Shown: one piece after another, positions 37,957-49,645 of the stretch
Layout of the letters: the number at the start of each line of letters is the position of its first letter
Numbering within the stretch: position 1 is the stretch's first letter
Source: Gordius sp. MW1
Taxonomy: Eukaryota; Nematomorpha; Gordioida; Gordea; Gordiidae
Assembly: GCA_964036665.1 (NCBI GenBank)
Contig: OZ038527.1
Span: 6,324,001 to 6,388,000, forward strand
Direction: 5' to 3'
Length of the DNA: 64,000 nucleotides
Program-made: the position numbers and the translations under genes
Notes under the pieces: generated by a model
The model's input: only the letters and a program-made list of their open reading frames with translations
The model's database searches: none
What the model was told of the DNA's origin: nothing

Positions 37957-38599
37957 TAGAGCCCTGCAAAATAAAATTTCTTCTGCCCGAGCCCGGCTCG
38001 AGCCCGACATCTCAATTTTTTGCCCGAGCCCGGCCCGAGCACAAAAGTCTTTTTTATTTTTGGCCCGACCCGAGCCCGACCCGATTTACAAATAAAATTT
38101 TTAATAAATTATATTGAAATTTTTTCACCATCTAAATATAAAATGCATTAGATTGTTATTACTCGGAATTTACAACTAGATAAGTTTGAAATAATCCGTT
38201 TTTACTCGTTACAGTTTATTCAGCTAATCAGTTAAAGCTAAAAATTTAACTTTATAAAATATATTTTTAACAGTTTTAAATAAAAAAACTTTTGTAAATA
38301 GTTACTTCTTATTTCTAAAGTTGTAACAGCTAATATGATTCTAATTAAATACTATAGTAAGCTTTGCAATTCAGGTCTAGGCAAGGGAAAGGCTCAAGAA
38401 GCTATTTAATGTACGCTGTGCGAAGATAATTATTTAATATTAAGTTGAGATTATTTAAATTGTATTTTATAAAATATTAATTCTCTTTAGTTCCATTCGG
38501 GCCTCGGGTCGGGCCACCGCATCAGGCCCGATCCGAGCCCCCGATTATTTTATAAAATTCGCGCCGGGTCGGGCTTCGGGCGGCCCGTGCAGGGCTCTA
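37957..38599. mobile_element. hAT-type MITE, TAGAGCCCTGCA ends
   Basis: Element of 643 bp with perfect inverted ends TAGAGCCCTGCA/TGCAGGGCTCTA. The perfect 8-bp TSD GTGTTAAC is at 37949-37956 and 38600-38607. Subterminal arms are rich in CCCGAGCCCGGC and CGGGTCGGGC. The interior is AT-rich and non-coding. Confidence 0.9.
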
Positions 38600-38607
38600 G
38601 TGTTAAC

Positions 38608-40090
38608 TCTCTTGTTCCAACCAGTGCTCGCTATTATTCACCCTCCTGTTTCAACTGGTTTTTATTACCTTTTGTTTATAAATTAAATCTTGTTGACACC
38701 TTATATATACCTTCATTTGTGATTTACCTCCTTATTTGTAATTCACCTCATTTGTAATTTTTTTTTATTGACAATGATTGCTAGACAATCGAAATATCTA
38801 ACATTCCACCCTCTAATTTTATCAATCCCAAATTACCATTATTAGAAATAAAATCTACTAGATAGACTGCTCATCAACGCACAAAATGTGTACCCTTTTT
38901 CCACCATTTTGATGTATGGTAAAGTGGTGATCATATAGAAATTAAATTAGTAATTTTCGCAAATAAAATAATCTTTAAAAGGTAAAAAAAATATATTCAA
39001 TTGGGTAGATATCAAAAACAGCATTTAAAAAAATATCATTTACACAGTACATAAAATTAAAAAGGTAAAAACTACGATTAAAGTTTGTTTAATAATATAG
39101 CGCCATCAATTTTTGTATAATATTAATTTAATGACGTTCGTTTTAATTTATAAACTAGTGAGGAAGGTAAGTTGACTGTTATAGAGTAAAATTACGTGGT
39201 TAAAATACACCAGTTGCACTCTTCAAAATGGAGGAAAATGTGGCACAAAATTAACCATATGCAACATATGGCATGAGCAGTCTATATAATCTATGTTTTT
39301 AATTTAGGCTTTTAACGTTGCTATATATACACAGGCAATATACCCCTGAAACTGAAGATGTTGTAAATGCGTTTCTAACTAAAAATCGTCGATATTGATT
39401 TTAAATTTATATCATTTTTATGTTGTATATAAATATTTGTTGGAAAAGTATTTTATTATTTTTACGCTATAGTCACTTTAATCTTTTGGGGAAAAAATTT
39501 TATCCAAAAAAATAGTTACAAAAACAATATCACCTTGAAAATTTTCTAGCCCCGAAAATCCTAGTTACTCCTTAACTCTAGCCTAAAACCGTAGGTTGAA
39601 AGGAATCCCAAGACCCATCCTTTAGGTTGGGTCATGTCACCTTGGGGTTTGATCGTTGTGGTGTTCCACTTATTTTTGTTATTACCCCTTTGACTAACAA
39701 ATGTGCCACGTAATGGTGTTGATATTAAATCAACAAAAATAAGTGGAACACCACAGTCGTATTCATGATTAATATTGATTTTCATATAGATGGAGATATT
39801 AAATTATTTTGGGGAAATAAAGTGAGTGTTCAAAAAAACGCCCTATTCGTTATTTTGGCGTCAGAAGTAAAAAATATGAAGAAAGAAAATAAAATAGAGA
39901 AATACAGAAACTAAAATAAAAAAGAATTGTAAGAATATTTATATTAAAGAAATATCAGAAAATTAAAAAATTAATAAAGAAATGTTCATACAGTAAAGGT
40001 AAAAATGTTCTTTTTATAATTGATATTAATTAATCTTTAATATTTACTATATAAAATAGTGAAAGAAATACAGTCCCTAAGCAATTTTTT
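38608..40090. other. non-coding stretch with a perfect 24-bp hairpin
   Basis: No gene. Contains a weak AACCTAA-type segment (39590-39650) and the inverted repeat at 39657-39755 listed separately. The 74-codon frame on - at 39561-39785 spans that hairpin and has no domain. Confidence 0.4.
39657..39755. repeat. perfect 24-bp inverted repeat, 51-nt loop
   Basis: The arm at 39657-39680 (TGTGGTGTTCCACTTATTTT...) is exactly complementary to 39732-39755. A perfect stem of this length suggests a recent palindromic element or a functional hairpin RNA. Confidence 0.8.
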
Positions 40091-40429
40091 ATTAGATTAT
40101 TAATTATCAATTATTTAAATAAAAAAACGAAAGAATATGGTATTTTAAAATCAATAGGAAAAATGTTTAATTTCAAATCAATAATCTCTTTTACCACTAT
40201 TATAAATGTAAATGTTAAATTTGATTAGCGCCATCTGTAAAACATTTTAATTTATGTGAACATATTATATCCCTGAAATGCGTTACCCTTTATTTGCTAG
40301 TTTAGCTTGAAAATAATCACACCCAAATAGGAACGCTGAACATTTGGTCGCCTTGCTCCAATCTCGCTCCACTCGCCCATGCCTGTTCCATTTGGCGCAA
40401 CCCCATTCCAACCCCACGATGTTTTTTTA

Positions 40430-40870
40430 ACTGCTAAGTTAAAAATTACAAATCGCTAAGTAATTTGGGCTAAGTATTTTAATTAAAGTGCTAAGTATTT
40501 TATTAAAAATGCTAAGTATTTTATGCTAAGTATTTTAATCTAAATGCTAAGTATGTTAAAAGAAATGCTAAGTTTTTTATTTAAATTATTAAATTGATAA
40601 GTTTTTATTTTGATATGCTAATTTTTTTTTTATTAAAATGCTAATTATTTTATTAAAAAAATTGTAAGCTATGAATTTTAATCTAAATGCTGAGTATTAA
40701 GAAAATATAATTATAAGATATTAATGCTGTAAAGCTAAAAATGGCAAAGTTTTAATGGTATTAATTTCAAAGAAAATGTTTAGTTTTTAAAAATGCTAGG
40801 TTTTTTATTTTAAAATGCTAGGTTTTTTATTTTATAATGCTAGGTTTTTTATTTTAAAATGCTAGGTTTT
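40430..40870. repeat. left arm tandem repeats, TGCTAAGTATTTTAA / TGCTAGGTTTTTTATTT
   Basis: About 15-20 imperfect units. The last four (40795-40870) are a crisp 21-22-bp array of ATGCTAGGTTTTTTATTTT. They are inverted relative to 43380-43760. Confidence 0.8.
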
Positions 40871-41649
40871 CTATTTTGAAGTGTTTTAAATGTTTAAACC
40901 AGCAGGTATACACCACATTTATATTCACCAACTTGCTTTTTTATTTCACAATAACGATAATAATTTCTTCGATATGATACTGATATGATATTGTAATAAT
41001 CCCAAAAGGTGATCTTTATAATCACCATGCTATTAAAAACAATGACTAATCATAATATAACAATAAAATAAGATTACGCGTTTCTACATCTCGCGTGTAC
41101 TATAAATATCATTTTTTTATATTATGCATCGTAAAAATGACAGTACCCGCGTGTTGCAAAAATAGCCTATCTTTTAGGGCTTAACAATGATTTTCACAAT
41201 TAGTAGAAGGAGGAGGAGGATGATTCGACAAATATTAACACAAAAATAGAATTTACAATAATATTAATTTAATAACATTAACTCAGCTTATTACAATATG
41301 CTACAAAGTACTAAGTTATTATGTAATTAAAAATACTAAGTTTTTTACATACAAAGTTTTAATTATGTCACAAAAAAGTGTTGAAAATTTTTAGGTAAGT
41401 TTTAATGGGAATTATTTTAATGAACTACCAAAATTTATAGTTGAAAATTATAATATTTCAATATATTGTTATAATATAAAAAATAATTTATTTTAGGCTT
41501 GAATAAAAAAATTATGATTATTTATTTGGATGTTTTATAATGACTTCATATATAAAATAATATAAATAGCTAATAATATAAATTGCATAGCAATTAATAA
41601 TTGATAAAGATTTTATTCAACTATAAAATATAAATATAATAACGGGAGC

Positions 41650-42760
41650 TTATATATTTTGGGCTATCAAAGTTTTAGCTTTGGGTAGGTCTTCCTCGTC
41701 TTCTTTTTTCTCCTATTGTGACATTTTTAGCTTCCATAGGGGGTTTCCATAATTTTAGTGATAAGGCTAATTCTATTATATGCTTGCATATGTAAATATT
41801 GCGAAATGAGGGGCAACTGCATTGACCCTTTAGCCACATATGGATTTCTTCAAGGAAGGTTATGGACCAGGCCTTAAAATTTTGCTTTTTGAAATCCTCA
41901 TAGGAGGCTCAGTCATCTATTCTCATTGTTGTATCTTGATTTATGGATTGACTTATTTTGGCAGATACAACATAAACTTTTTTGTTTTTATTGTTTTACA
42001 TTATAGCGTATATGTTGAGCCTTGCCCATTGGTAGCTTTCTGTCCAAAGCTTTGTTGAAATTGCTGGAATAGATGCTTTAGTAATTTGTTGTAGTTAGTA
42101 ACATACGGACCGCAACAATTTTAAAACGAGCAAGAGGGATTCGTTCCCTTAACGTATAATAATTTTTTATAGTTCTATTAGTTGATTCCAAACAGTTGTT
42201 TGTGGTTGGAGTATAAAGTCGATATCTTATTAGGATGCTTTATAAGCAACTATGTAGGGAGTGTCCTCTTCCAGAGAAAACGACGAATTTTGCCATAATT
42301 CTGGTTCCCCTACCCTAGGCTTACAATTAAGGCGCCGTACTTTCTTTTCCTGAGTGTTGTCAAAAAAATTTGAGGGTGATAGCAGATTCATCTTAGTGAT
42401 GTTGTCTAATATGGATTACGGTTTTAGACCCAATTCAAACATACGACGGACTTCAGTTTTAACAGAATCGTCAATTTTAGTCAAATTTGAGTGAGTAGAA
42501 GTAGATAGATGGGCGTGCAAAAAATTAGCATCATACAATACACAATAACTTCTGATGTTAGGGCAAAAAACATCGTGCTTCGCATTGCATCCACGAAACT
42601 TTACTTTACACTAACTCTATTTAAATACCTTTTAAAATTACTTTACTTGTAATACACCTTAATGCCTCTCTTAGTTGCATTTCGGTACCAAAAGCCCTAT
42701 ATATTTTCGGCTTTAAAAGCACATTTTTTTTCCTCACTCATTATCACAGTTTGCTTTATT
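41650..42760 (-). pseudogene. MULE transposase, degenerate
   Basis: Read on -, in order: MSEEKKCAFKAEN and GFWYRNATKRGIKVYYK (FLYWCH-like start, about 42750-42660); KFRGCNAKHDVFCPN...HAHL (about 42600-42510); VRRMFELGLKP (about 42450-42425); TNNCLESTNRTIKNYYTLRE (about 42200-42140); and WLKGQCSCPSFRNIYICKHI (41781-41835), a SWIM zinc finger CXCX8CXH, the usual C-terminus of MULE transposases. Stops and frame changes separate the blocks, so it is inactive. Domain order supports the call; I could not align it formally. Confidence 0.72.
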
Positions 42761-43379
42761 TACCCATTAAATCGATCTAAACAACCACCTGCTGTGAATT
42801 TCAACTCCTGAGCTTACTGCCTCTTCCTCTTCGTCTAATAAATAAGGCGAGATTTGTTGGACATTCATAACGCTCCTGCACAAGAGGCGAACTGCACATG
42901 TGGGAAAATTTATATATTCTTCGGCAAATATTTAATAAATGTGTCGTGTAATGCGTCTAATAATTAAAAATTAAGCAACATATGATATTATCCATAAATC
43001 CTTGCTTTTTTCATACAATATTATTTTTAGACAATTAAGACGAGCAATCATTATGTCAATATTTGTGTGCCAATCTTGAAAAATTATGACAAACAATATC
43101 ATTCTGCTTCTTAGATAATATTGATGAATGGCAGCCTATCTAAAATAGTTGAATATTTTAATTCATTCTTAAACTTTTAAGTGAGGATTATAAATAAAGT
43201 TAAATTTTGGCCAGTTGTGCACTTTGAAATTGTGTTAAATTCCTTCCATAATTAAGCAATTAATAACTGATATAATGTATGTCAAATTGGTTTGTGATCT
43301 TGACATCAAAGAACGCCAGTTATTATCGGGTTACAATGTCATATTAAATGTTATATAAAAAACAGTAAGCTTAATTTGT

Positions 43380-43760
43380 TTTAATATTGATAAAATATTT
43401 TAAATACTTAGCATAATTAACTTATAAACCTAGCATATAATTTAAATACTTAGCATAATTTATTTAACACTTAGCAAATGATTTAAATACTTGGCACAAT
43501 TTATTTAAATACTCAGCAATAATTTAAATACTTAGCAAATAAAAAAATACTTAGCAAAACAATAAAATATTGGCAAATTATATTTAAATACTTAGCAAAT
43601 AAATAAAATACTCTTTACTTAGATTTAAAATTAGAATTAATTTAAAATCTTAGCAAACGAATTAAATACTTGGCAAATGAATAAAATATTTAGCAATGAC
43701 TCTAAAAATACTTATCAATTTGAATAAAATACTTAGCAAACAATTTGTTGTGTTTTTAAT
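43380..43760. repeat. right arm tandem repeats, AAATACTTAGCA
   Basis: About 15 units of roughly 22-26 bp with core TTAAATACTTAGCAAA, the inverse of the left arm core. Together with the left arm it could fold into a multi-kilobase stem. Confidence 0.8.
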
Positions 43761-44000
43761 AAATATGGTCCACACACACACAGTAACTAGCAAATAAAAG
43801 GTAATGCGAAATTCAGGGATATAATGTGTTCATATAGATTAAAATCTATTACAGATGGCGCTTGTCTAATAAAACATTTGCATTTATAATAGTGGTAAAA
43901 GAGATCATTGATTTGAAATTAAACTTTTTCTATATTGATTTTAAAATACCATATTCTTTAAATATTTTTTAAATTTAAATAATTGAGAAATAATCAATTA

Positions 44001-44420
44001 TTGTTTTCAACTAGTGAAAACGCCATATTTGCATTTATAATGAAAGATAAAATAGGTAAAAGTGGATGTAGTTTAATTTGCTGACTCCCTGTTGAGGTTG
44101 ACTTATTATCTTTAAATTTTTCATATTTATGAGAATGTATTCTCTAAAAATTAATCATCAAGGTTTAAATATCCACTTTTGTGTGCTTCCATAAATTTGC
44201 ATATGTATTAAAAGGAGCTTATATGTACTTTACTTTAGGGCTGCACAATTTACATAAGAAAATCACCTTATTGGCTTTTTTCTTTCAATAAAAATTATTT
44301 ACAAAGAAGGGCCAATTTCTTTTGAATTTCCATGTCAAAATAAAATAATACAAGCTAGATAATTAAAAAATATTATTATATCAATAACATCATTAATATT
44401 GTAATAAAGTACTTGAGGTT
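44001..44420. other. flank between the MULE and the LINE fragment
   Basis: AT-rich, no gene or repeat recognised. Confidence 0.4.
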
Positions 44421-44422
44421 TC

Positions 44423-45715
44423 ACAACGGTCGACATCTTCGTCCCCTCAAACTCTTCCCCTGACCTTATAATCAAGGCAGAGAGGAAAAAGGCCAAAAAA
44501 TATTCCACTCTCACCAATACAGTTTTAATCCCCACTAGCTTCAGAGGCTCTCGCTCAGAGACCAGAGAGCCGGGCCAGGCAACTGTCCTAAATTTTTGTT
44601 TTTGGGCGGGCCCGGGCGGGCATGCTGAAGATAGGATTCGGGCAATTCGGGCTAAATGAGATTTTTTAAATAGTGTTATTTCGTTACTTTTTATTTAATT
44701 GCATATGAAAATGCTAAAAAAGTTAAGAAACTTTATTTCGCCATCACAAAGTTTCTCCAATTAGCCTTTATTATTCCCTTATCATTCCTCGCTTTCGCTA
44801 AGTTACTACTTATTTTTATGATAAAAAATCTCTATACCTTTCTTTTTTTAAATTGCATAAAAATTCTATTGATAAATTATTGTCTTTTTATCAAAAAAGT
44901 AAGTTTTAACAGAGCACAGATTGACTAATTGAACTAATTTTATTCATTAAGAAGTTTATTTATGGGTAGGGCAAACGGGTTAACTCAAAAGAGGAGTATA
45001 ATTTGTTTATTGTAATATTATTTATTAAATATGTTAACTTTAAACCTAATTAAAAAACTGCTACATAAATATTTTTATGGACATCAGCTGCATTAAATTA
45101 ATATTTTGCTATTATATGATTTTTAAATGTTCCAACATGTTTGTCTCTTAATGCATCAGCAATTAACTTATTAAAATATTGAGACCTAAAGCGGTTTAGG
45201 GCCAAATTTTTTTGAAAGACCAAATAAAACACTAATTTTTTGACCTATTAGGATTAAAATTTAAGATAAAAGTTTCATTTGAAAAAATTATTCGACTTTT
45301 AAATAATATAGGAAATTAGATTTTATTTGTGATATGAAACTATTTCATATTTTTTTTAAATGCCATTAATTTTATGCTTATATAGTGGTTGATAGAATTT
45401 AAGATCGCATAATTAGGGGCCTAACGGGCAAATTTAATATTTCGGGCCGGGCAGTTCTGGCAGCTTTAATGATTCGGGCGGGCCCGAGCGGGCACCTAGA
45501 AGGTTCGGGCGGGGGCGGGCAATGAAGTTAAAAAATTGAACCGGGCCGGGTTCGGGCATAATCTAACAAATCTGACCTCTGCTCTCGCTTTCCTCAAACA
45601 AATCGAGAAAGCGATGACGAATTCTTCTTTAGAACCTAAGGAATTCTTCTACATCAGGCAAAAGATTACTAAAGAAATCGTCAAATCCAACACACCAAAT
45701 AGTTTTTAACGCGTT
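44423..45715 (+). pseudogene. RLE-type LINE C-terminal fragment, split by a hAT insertion
   Basis: The + strand reads TVDIFVPSNSSPDLIIKAER and KKAKKYSTLTNTVLIPTS up to 44555, then resumes after the insertion at 45582 with LAFLKQIEKAMTNSSLEPKE and FFYIRQKITKEIVKSN, ending at TAA about 45706. This matches the last third of the endonuclease-domain protein at 21960-22571 (DVFAKSNASPDLI..., FLKQISKY..., FFIRQKITMEIVKSN). A frame change near the break shows that it was already worn or was damaged at insertion. Confidence 0.8.
44556..45581. mobile_element. hAT-type element inserted into a LINE
   Basis: Element of 1026 bp. Ends are CAGAGACCAGA and TCTGACCTCTG (9 of 11 paired). The perfect 8-bp TSD CTCTCGCT is at 44548-44555 and 45582-45589. 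Subterminal blocks are GC-rich (GGGCGGGCCCGGGCGGGC left, GGGCGGGCCCGAGCGGGC right). The interior is AT-rich and non-coding. Confidence 0.9.
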
Positions 45716-45724
45716 TTATTTTGT

Positions 45725-45960
45725 AGTATTAATTGCTATGCAATTTATGGGCTCGTTTTTTGTTGACCGTTGTTGTCCGTTGATGTCTACCAAGTTATTG
45801 GCGCCAGCTTTGTGACCTGGAGGTCTAGATTTCAATCCCCGGAGAGGACGAATTTTTTTAATTTTTTTTAAATTAAATAATATTTTGTTCTTGTTAATAA
45901 CATTGATAATATGACTTTTTGACCATCCGCTGGCTACTGACCAATGAAATATATTGATTT
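45725..45960 (+). mobile_element. SINE-like composite repeat
   Basis: Begins AATTGCTATGCAATTTATGG. The tRNA-like part runs TTGGCGCCAGCTTTGTGACC to GATTTCAATCCCCGGAGAGG, then T-rich sequence and the TTGTTCTTGTTAATAACATT body. Confidence 0.65.
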
Positions 45961-46784
45961 TCTATACATCGTTTCATGATTATAATTACGATATCATAAA
46001 TAAAAATTTGTATTTAGTTCTTCTATTTATATAACATTAAGATTTAAGATACCGAATAATTAATTTTTTAAAACCAACTCTTTATTATATGGCAGCGCCG
46101 GTGTTCTCGCCATCAGAAAATATAAGAATAAGCTTGTATTCTATCGTATCCCTTGATACGTGGATTCCCCATTTCCCCCAACCCCTCGTAAAACAGTGTA
46201 TCTCATTTGATTAATTACAACATTTATTGTTAGATTTCTTAACATTGGATCTTTTGATCTTATATCTTATACGAGAAAACCCCTTTTCCTGTAACTTTAA
46301 GTACATAGTGATACTTTTATTTTCTATTTAATTTCAGTACGTGTGTGACTTTACCCCCCTCCCCCCGACGCGCTTATACTTATTTATTTATTTCTCCCCA
46401 TATTTGATTGTTTATCAACATAAACACGCATCAGTAATTTTAATATACTCGTGTGATCGTATTGATAATTTTAATTCTTGTGTGATTTTAATTAATTATT
46501 TAATTCTCGGATACAAAATAAATTAGGTAAAATTCTATGTAGTAAAAAGGAGTTTAATAATTTTACCCCTCTTCCTAAATGGGAAGAGGGTGTCCCTTTA
46601 TTATGCAGCTCGTTCAATATTCCCCCTTACTCCTATTCCTCATATCTTAAATCCCATCCTGAACAAATACATAAATTCCATCATTGGAAATTAAGAATTG
46701 TAATGAACAAATATAAAGATTGCATCATCATCTTCTTATTTAAAAACACAATATATTCAATGTGGCCTATGTTATGTACACTGC
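45961..46784. other. non-coding stretch
   Basis: Mixed AT-rich and pyrimidine-rich sequence. The 61-codon frame at 46341-46526 has no recognisable domain. Confidence 0.4.
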
Positions 46785-47321
46785 TTTTAATTGCTATGCA
46801 ATTTATGGGCTCGTTTTTTGTTGTCCGTCCGTTGTCCGTCCGTTACCCTCCAAGTTATTGGCGCCAGCTTTATGACCTGGAGGTCTTGAGTTCAAGCCAA
46901 GGAGAGGACGAATTTTTTTTTTATTTTTTTTAAATTAAATTAATATTTTGTTCTTGTTAATAACATTGATAATATGAATTTTTGACCGTCCGCTGGCTAC
47001 TGACCAATGAAAAAAATGACCATTGGCCAAATAAATTAAAATTTTATTTTTTCGTCTTTGAATTGGGTATATTAGGTTAACATTGATAAATACCCTATGC
47101 CCTTTCCTACAAGGGCCTACGCCTCTACTAATATGGGTCCCTATGCCCCTACAAAAGCCTATGCCTTTACTAATGTGGGTCCCTGTGCCCCTACAAAAGC
47201 CTAGCCTTTACTAATGTGGGTTCGAATCCCGGAGAGGGCTAAATTTCCATTTTTTTAAAATTAAATTAATATATTGTTCTTGTTAATACCATTGATAATA
47301 TGACTTTTTGACAGTGTTCTG
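46785..47321 (+). mobile_element. SINE-like composite repeats, left of a hAT insertion
   Basis: The first head at 46789-46915 has TTGGCGCCAGCTTTATGACC and AGTTCAAGCC. A second head ends in GTGGGTTCGAATCCCGGAGA at about 47217-47236, a strong B-box match. Bodies carry TGACCATTGGCC and TTGTTCTTGTTAATACCATT. The series continues at 48341 after the hAT element. Confidence 0.68.
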
Positions 47322-48340
47322 TAGAGGTGGGCGCGGGCCTACTTTTTTATTCACGGCCCGCCCACTCACGGTGGTATTAAAAAAAAATCACGCTCATTCA
47401 CGCTTACCACTAAAAATTTTTTGACCCGACCCGCCCGCTCACGAAGGGCAATATTTTGATTCACGCACGTCACGCTCGAAAATTCACGGCGTTTTTAAAT
47501 TTTTCAAAATTGGTAACCTATAATTATGCACTTTTTTGAATTTATTCTATTTATTTCTATAATTACTAACAAAAAATAAATACAATTTATAAATCGAAAT
47601 TTTTATTTAAAAAAAGAATAATATCCATGTTTTTTGATTTTAATTGAGTACGCCTTTCCTCCAACAAGCGATTGGCTACAGAAAACAATCTTTCACTAGA
47701 TGCCGAACTTGCAGGGGCGGATAAAATTTTACTCGCTAATTTTTTCAAAAAAGAAAACGAATTTTTATGCTTCCAAAACTTCAAAATACTATCATTGTTA
47801 TTTGTCTTTTGAGCGATGAATTTTTTATGTTCATCCTCGCAGCTTTCTTCAATAGATGGTGAGGGTTCATCAGTATCATCTAGAGGTTTCTTGTGAGTGT
47901 AGGACGAATTATGACAGCTAATAGTTGGTTTTGGCATTGACTTATTCATATAATATTTTATGACATTTAGCATTTTTATGGTAGTTCCGATAATCTATCC
48001 TTAAAAATAGGTTCACTCGGATGTTGTTTATAAAATGCGAAAGATTTTTTGTTTTCAAAAACTAATCTTTTTTTTAAAAAAACTAAATAAAATAAAATAA
48101 TATATATATTTTTTAAAATTATAAAACTGCAAATTTATATTAATAAAAAACAATTTTAAAAATTAAAATTTCCGTGATTTATGGAAATTTGTGTTCACGC
48201 CCACTCACGTACGGGGAAAATTTTGGAAAGGCCCGTCACGCCCAGTTACGCCTAATCATTTAAAATTTCTTCACATTCACGCCGTGACCCACCGTGACAC
48301 GGTGGTTCACGCGTAATTTCACGGCCCGCGCCCACCTCTA
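47322..48340 (-). mobile_element. hAT element inserted into a SINE-like repeat
   Basis: About 1019 bp with inverted ends TAGAGGTGGGCGCGGGCC/GGCCCGCGCCCACCTCTA. Subterminal TCACGGCCCGCCCACTCACG-type repeats lie on both sides. It carries one intact-looking C-terminal transposase frame on -. The flanks (GTTCTG and GTTCCG) are only roughly alike, so the TSD has decayed or the exact end is off by a base. Confidence 0.82.
47587..47973 (-). pseudogene. hAT transposase C-terminal domain (ZBED-like)
   Basis: A 128-codon frame ending KNFDL. It shows ILKFWKHKNSFSFLKKLASK, then ILSAPASSASSERLFSVANR and LLEERRTQLKSKNMDIILFL. This is a classic hAT dimerisation domain (KILSxPASSASSERxFSxAG...RRxxLxxxxxDxLLFL). 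The catalytic half is absent, so the element is a deletion derivative. Coding sequence is uninterrupted, so it is younger than the other hAT remnants here. Confidence 0.88.
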
Positions 48341-49110
48341 GTTCCGGCTACTGACCAGTAAAAAAATGACCATTGGCCAAAGTATAAATCGAAATTTTTT
48401 TTTTCTTTTTTGAATTGGTTAACATTGCTAATTACCCTCTGCCCTCCCCTACAAATGCCTATGCCCCTACTGATATGGGTCCCTGTGCCCCTACAAAAGC
48501 CTATGCCTCTACTGATGTGGTTTTGAATCCCGAGAGGCCAAATATTTTTTTATTTTTTTTGTTTAAATTAATATATTGTTCTTGTTAATACCATTGATAA
48601 TAAGACTTTTTGGCCGTCCGTTGGCTGCTGACCAATGGAATGAAATGACCTTTGGCCAAAATGTGAATCGAAATTTTTTTTTTCGTTTTTTTGACTCTTA
48701 TGATTGTTCTTGTTAATACCATTGATAATATGGCTTTTTTGCCGTCTGTTGGCTGCTGACCAATGGAAAAAAATGACCATTGGCCAAAATGCTAATCAAA
48801 AATTTTTTTTCTCGTTTTTTTGACTCCTATGTATTTATATACCGTCTCTTGGTACTGACCAATGGAAAAAATGACCATTGGCCAAAATGTGAATCGAAAT
48901 TTTTTTTTCATTTTTTTTGACTCTTATGTATTTATATCGACGTTTAACGTGTCCTGGCTGCTGACCAAAGGAAAAAAATGACCATTGACTAAATTGTGAA
49001 TCGAAATTTTAATTTTCGTTTTTGAATTGGTTAACATTGATAATTACCCTGTGCCCCCCCCCCTACAGAAGCCTATGCCTCTACTGATATGGGTCCCTGT
49101 GCCCCTACAC
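48341..49110 (+). repeat. SINE-like repeat continuation with 3-4 tandem 129-bp-type units
   Basis: TGACCATTGGCC-type markers occur at about 48366, 48646, 48772, 48866 and 48980. The block starts with the body of the repeat interrupted at 47321, includes another ATGTGGTTTTGAATCCCGAG head near 48517, and ends in CCCTACAGAAGCCTATGCC sequence. Confidence 0.75.
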
Positions 49111-49645
49111 TTATTAAAGGCCTAATCAATGATATTTAACGATTATCTCACTTTTATATAATTATATTAATAATAGCATGTGTATTAAAAACTTCTATTG
49201 CTGTTAAAATTTTGCTCTGATTTTTTTAATTAAAAATTGTTCAAATTCAACAAAAAATTTCTCCCAACGCTTCTGCAAAATCTTAACATTGTGATGTTTT
49301 ATAATATAATGTTTGTTACACGCCTAATTTTAAATATTTTTGAATTTTGGCACATATACCCGTTTTTAAACTTAGTGATTTACCCTTACCCCTATTATTT
49401 CTGTTTATATTTCTTTAGCAATATATTACCAAAATGGGAAGCCCGGCAAAATTTTCAAAAATTTTTTTTAGCCTTAGCTCCACCCATAATTACTTGTTAG
49501 TTATCAATCCGAACCTTTCCATCCGGGATTTTAAATAAAACTTGTAGTAATTGTTTATCTACAAAATATTCAATTTTCTTCCCCGCTCAAACATTATCCT
49601 TATTAAAGGCTTAATAAATGATATTTAAAGATTATCTCACGTTTT
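49101..49645. repeat. direct repeat pair about 500 bp apart
   Basis: CTTATTAAAGGCCTAATCAA at about 49109 and CTTATTAAAGGCTTAATAAA at about 49599 each continue with TGATATTTAA, a single varied base and GATTATCTCAC. Similarity extends for about 42 bp. The segment between has no recognisable coding. Confidence 0.55.

Larger units (their letters stand above)
40090..44000 (-). mobile_element. Mutator-like element (MULE) with tandem-repeat inverted arms
   Basis: The outer arms 40103-40310 and 43790-43990 are inverted copies (shared words AAGAATATGGTATTTTAAAA, CTCTTTTACCACTATTATAA, GCGCCATCTGTAA and ATATCCCTGAA). Inside them both arms turn into tandem repeats of about 20-24 bp based on TGCTAAGTATTTTAAT (40430-40870) and its inverse (43380-43760). 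A broken transposase lies between them on -. Exact ends and the 9-bp TSD expected of Mutator elements could not be fixed. Confidence 0.68.
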
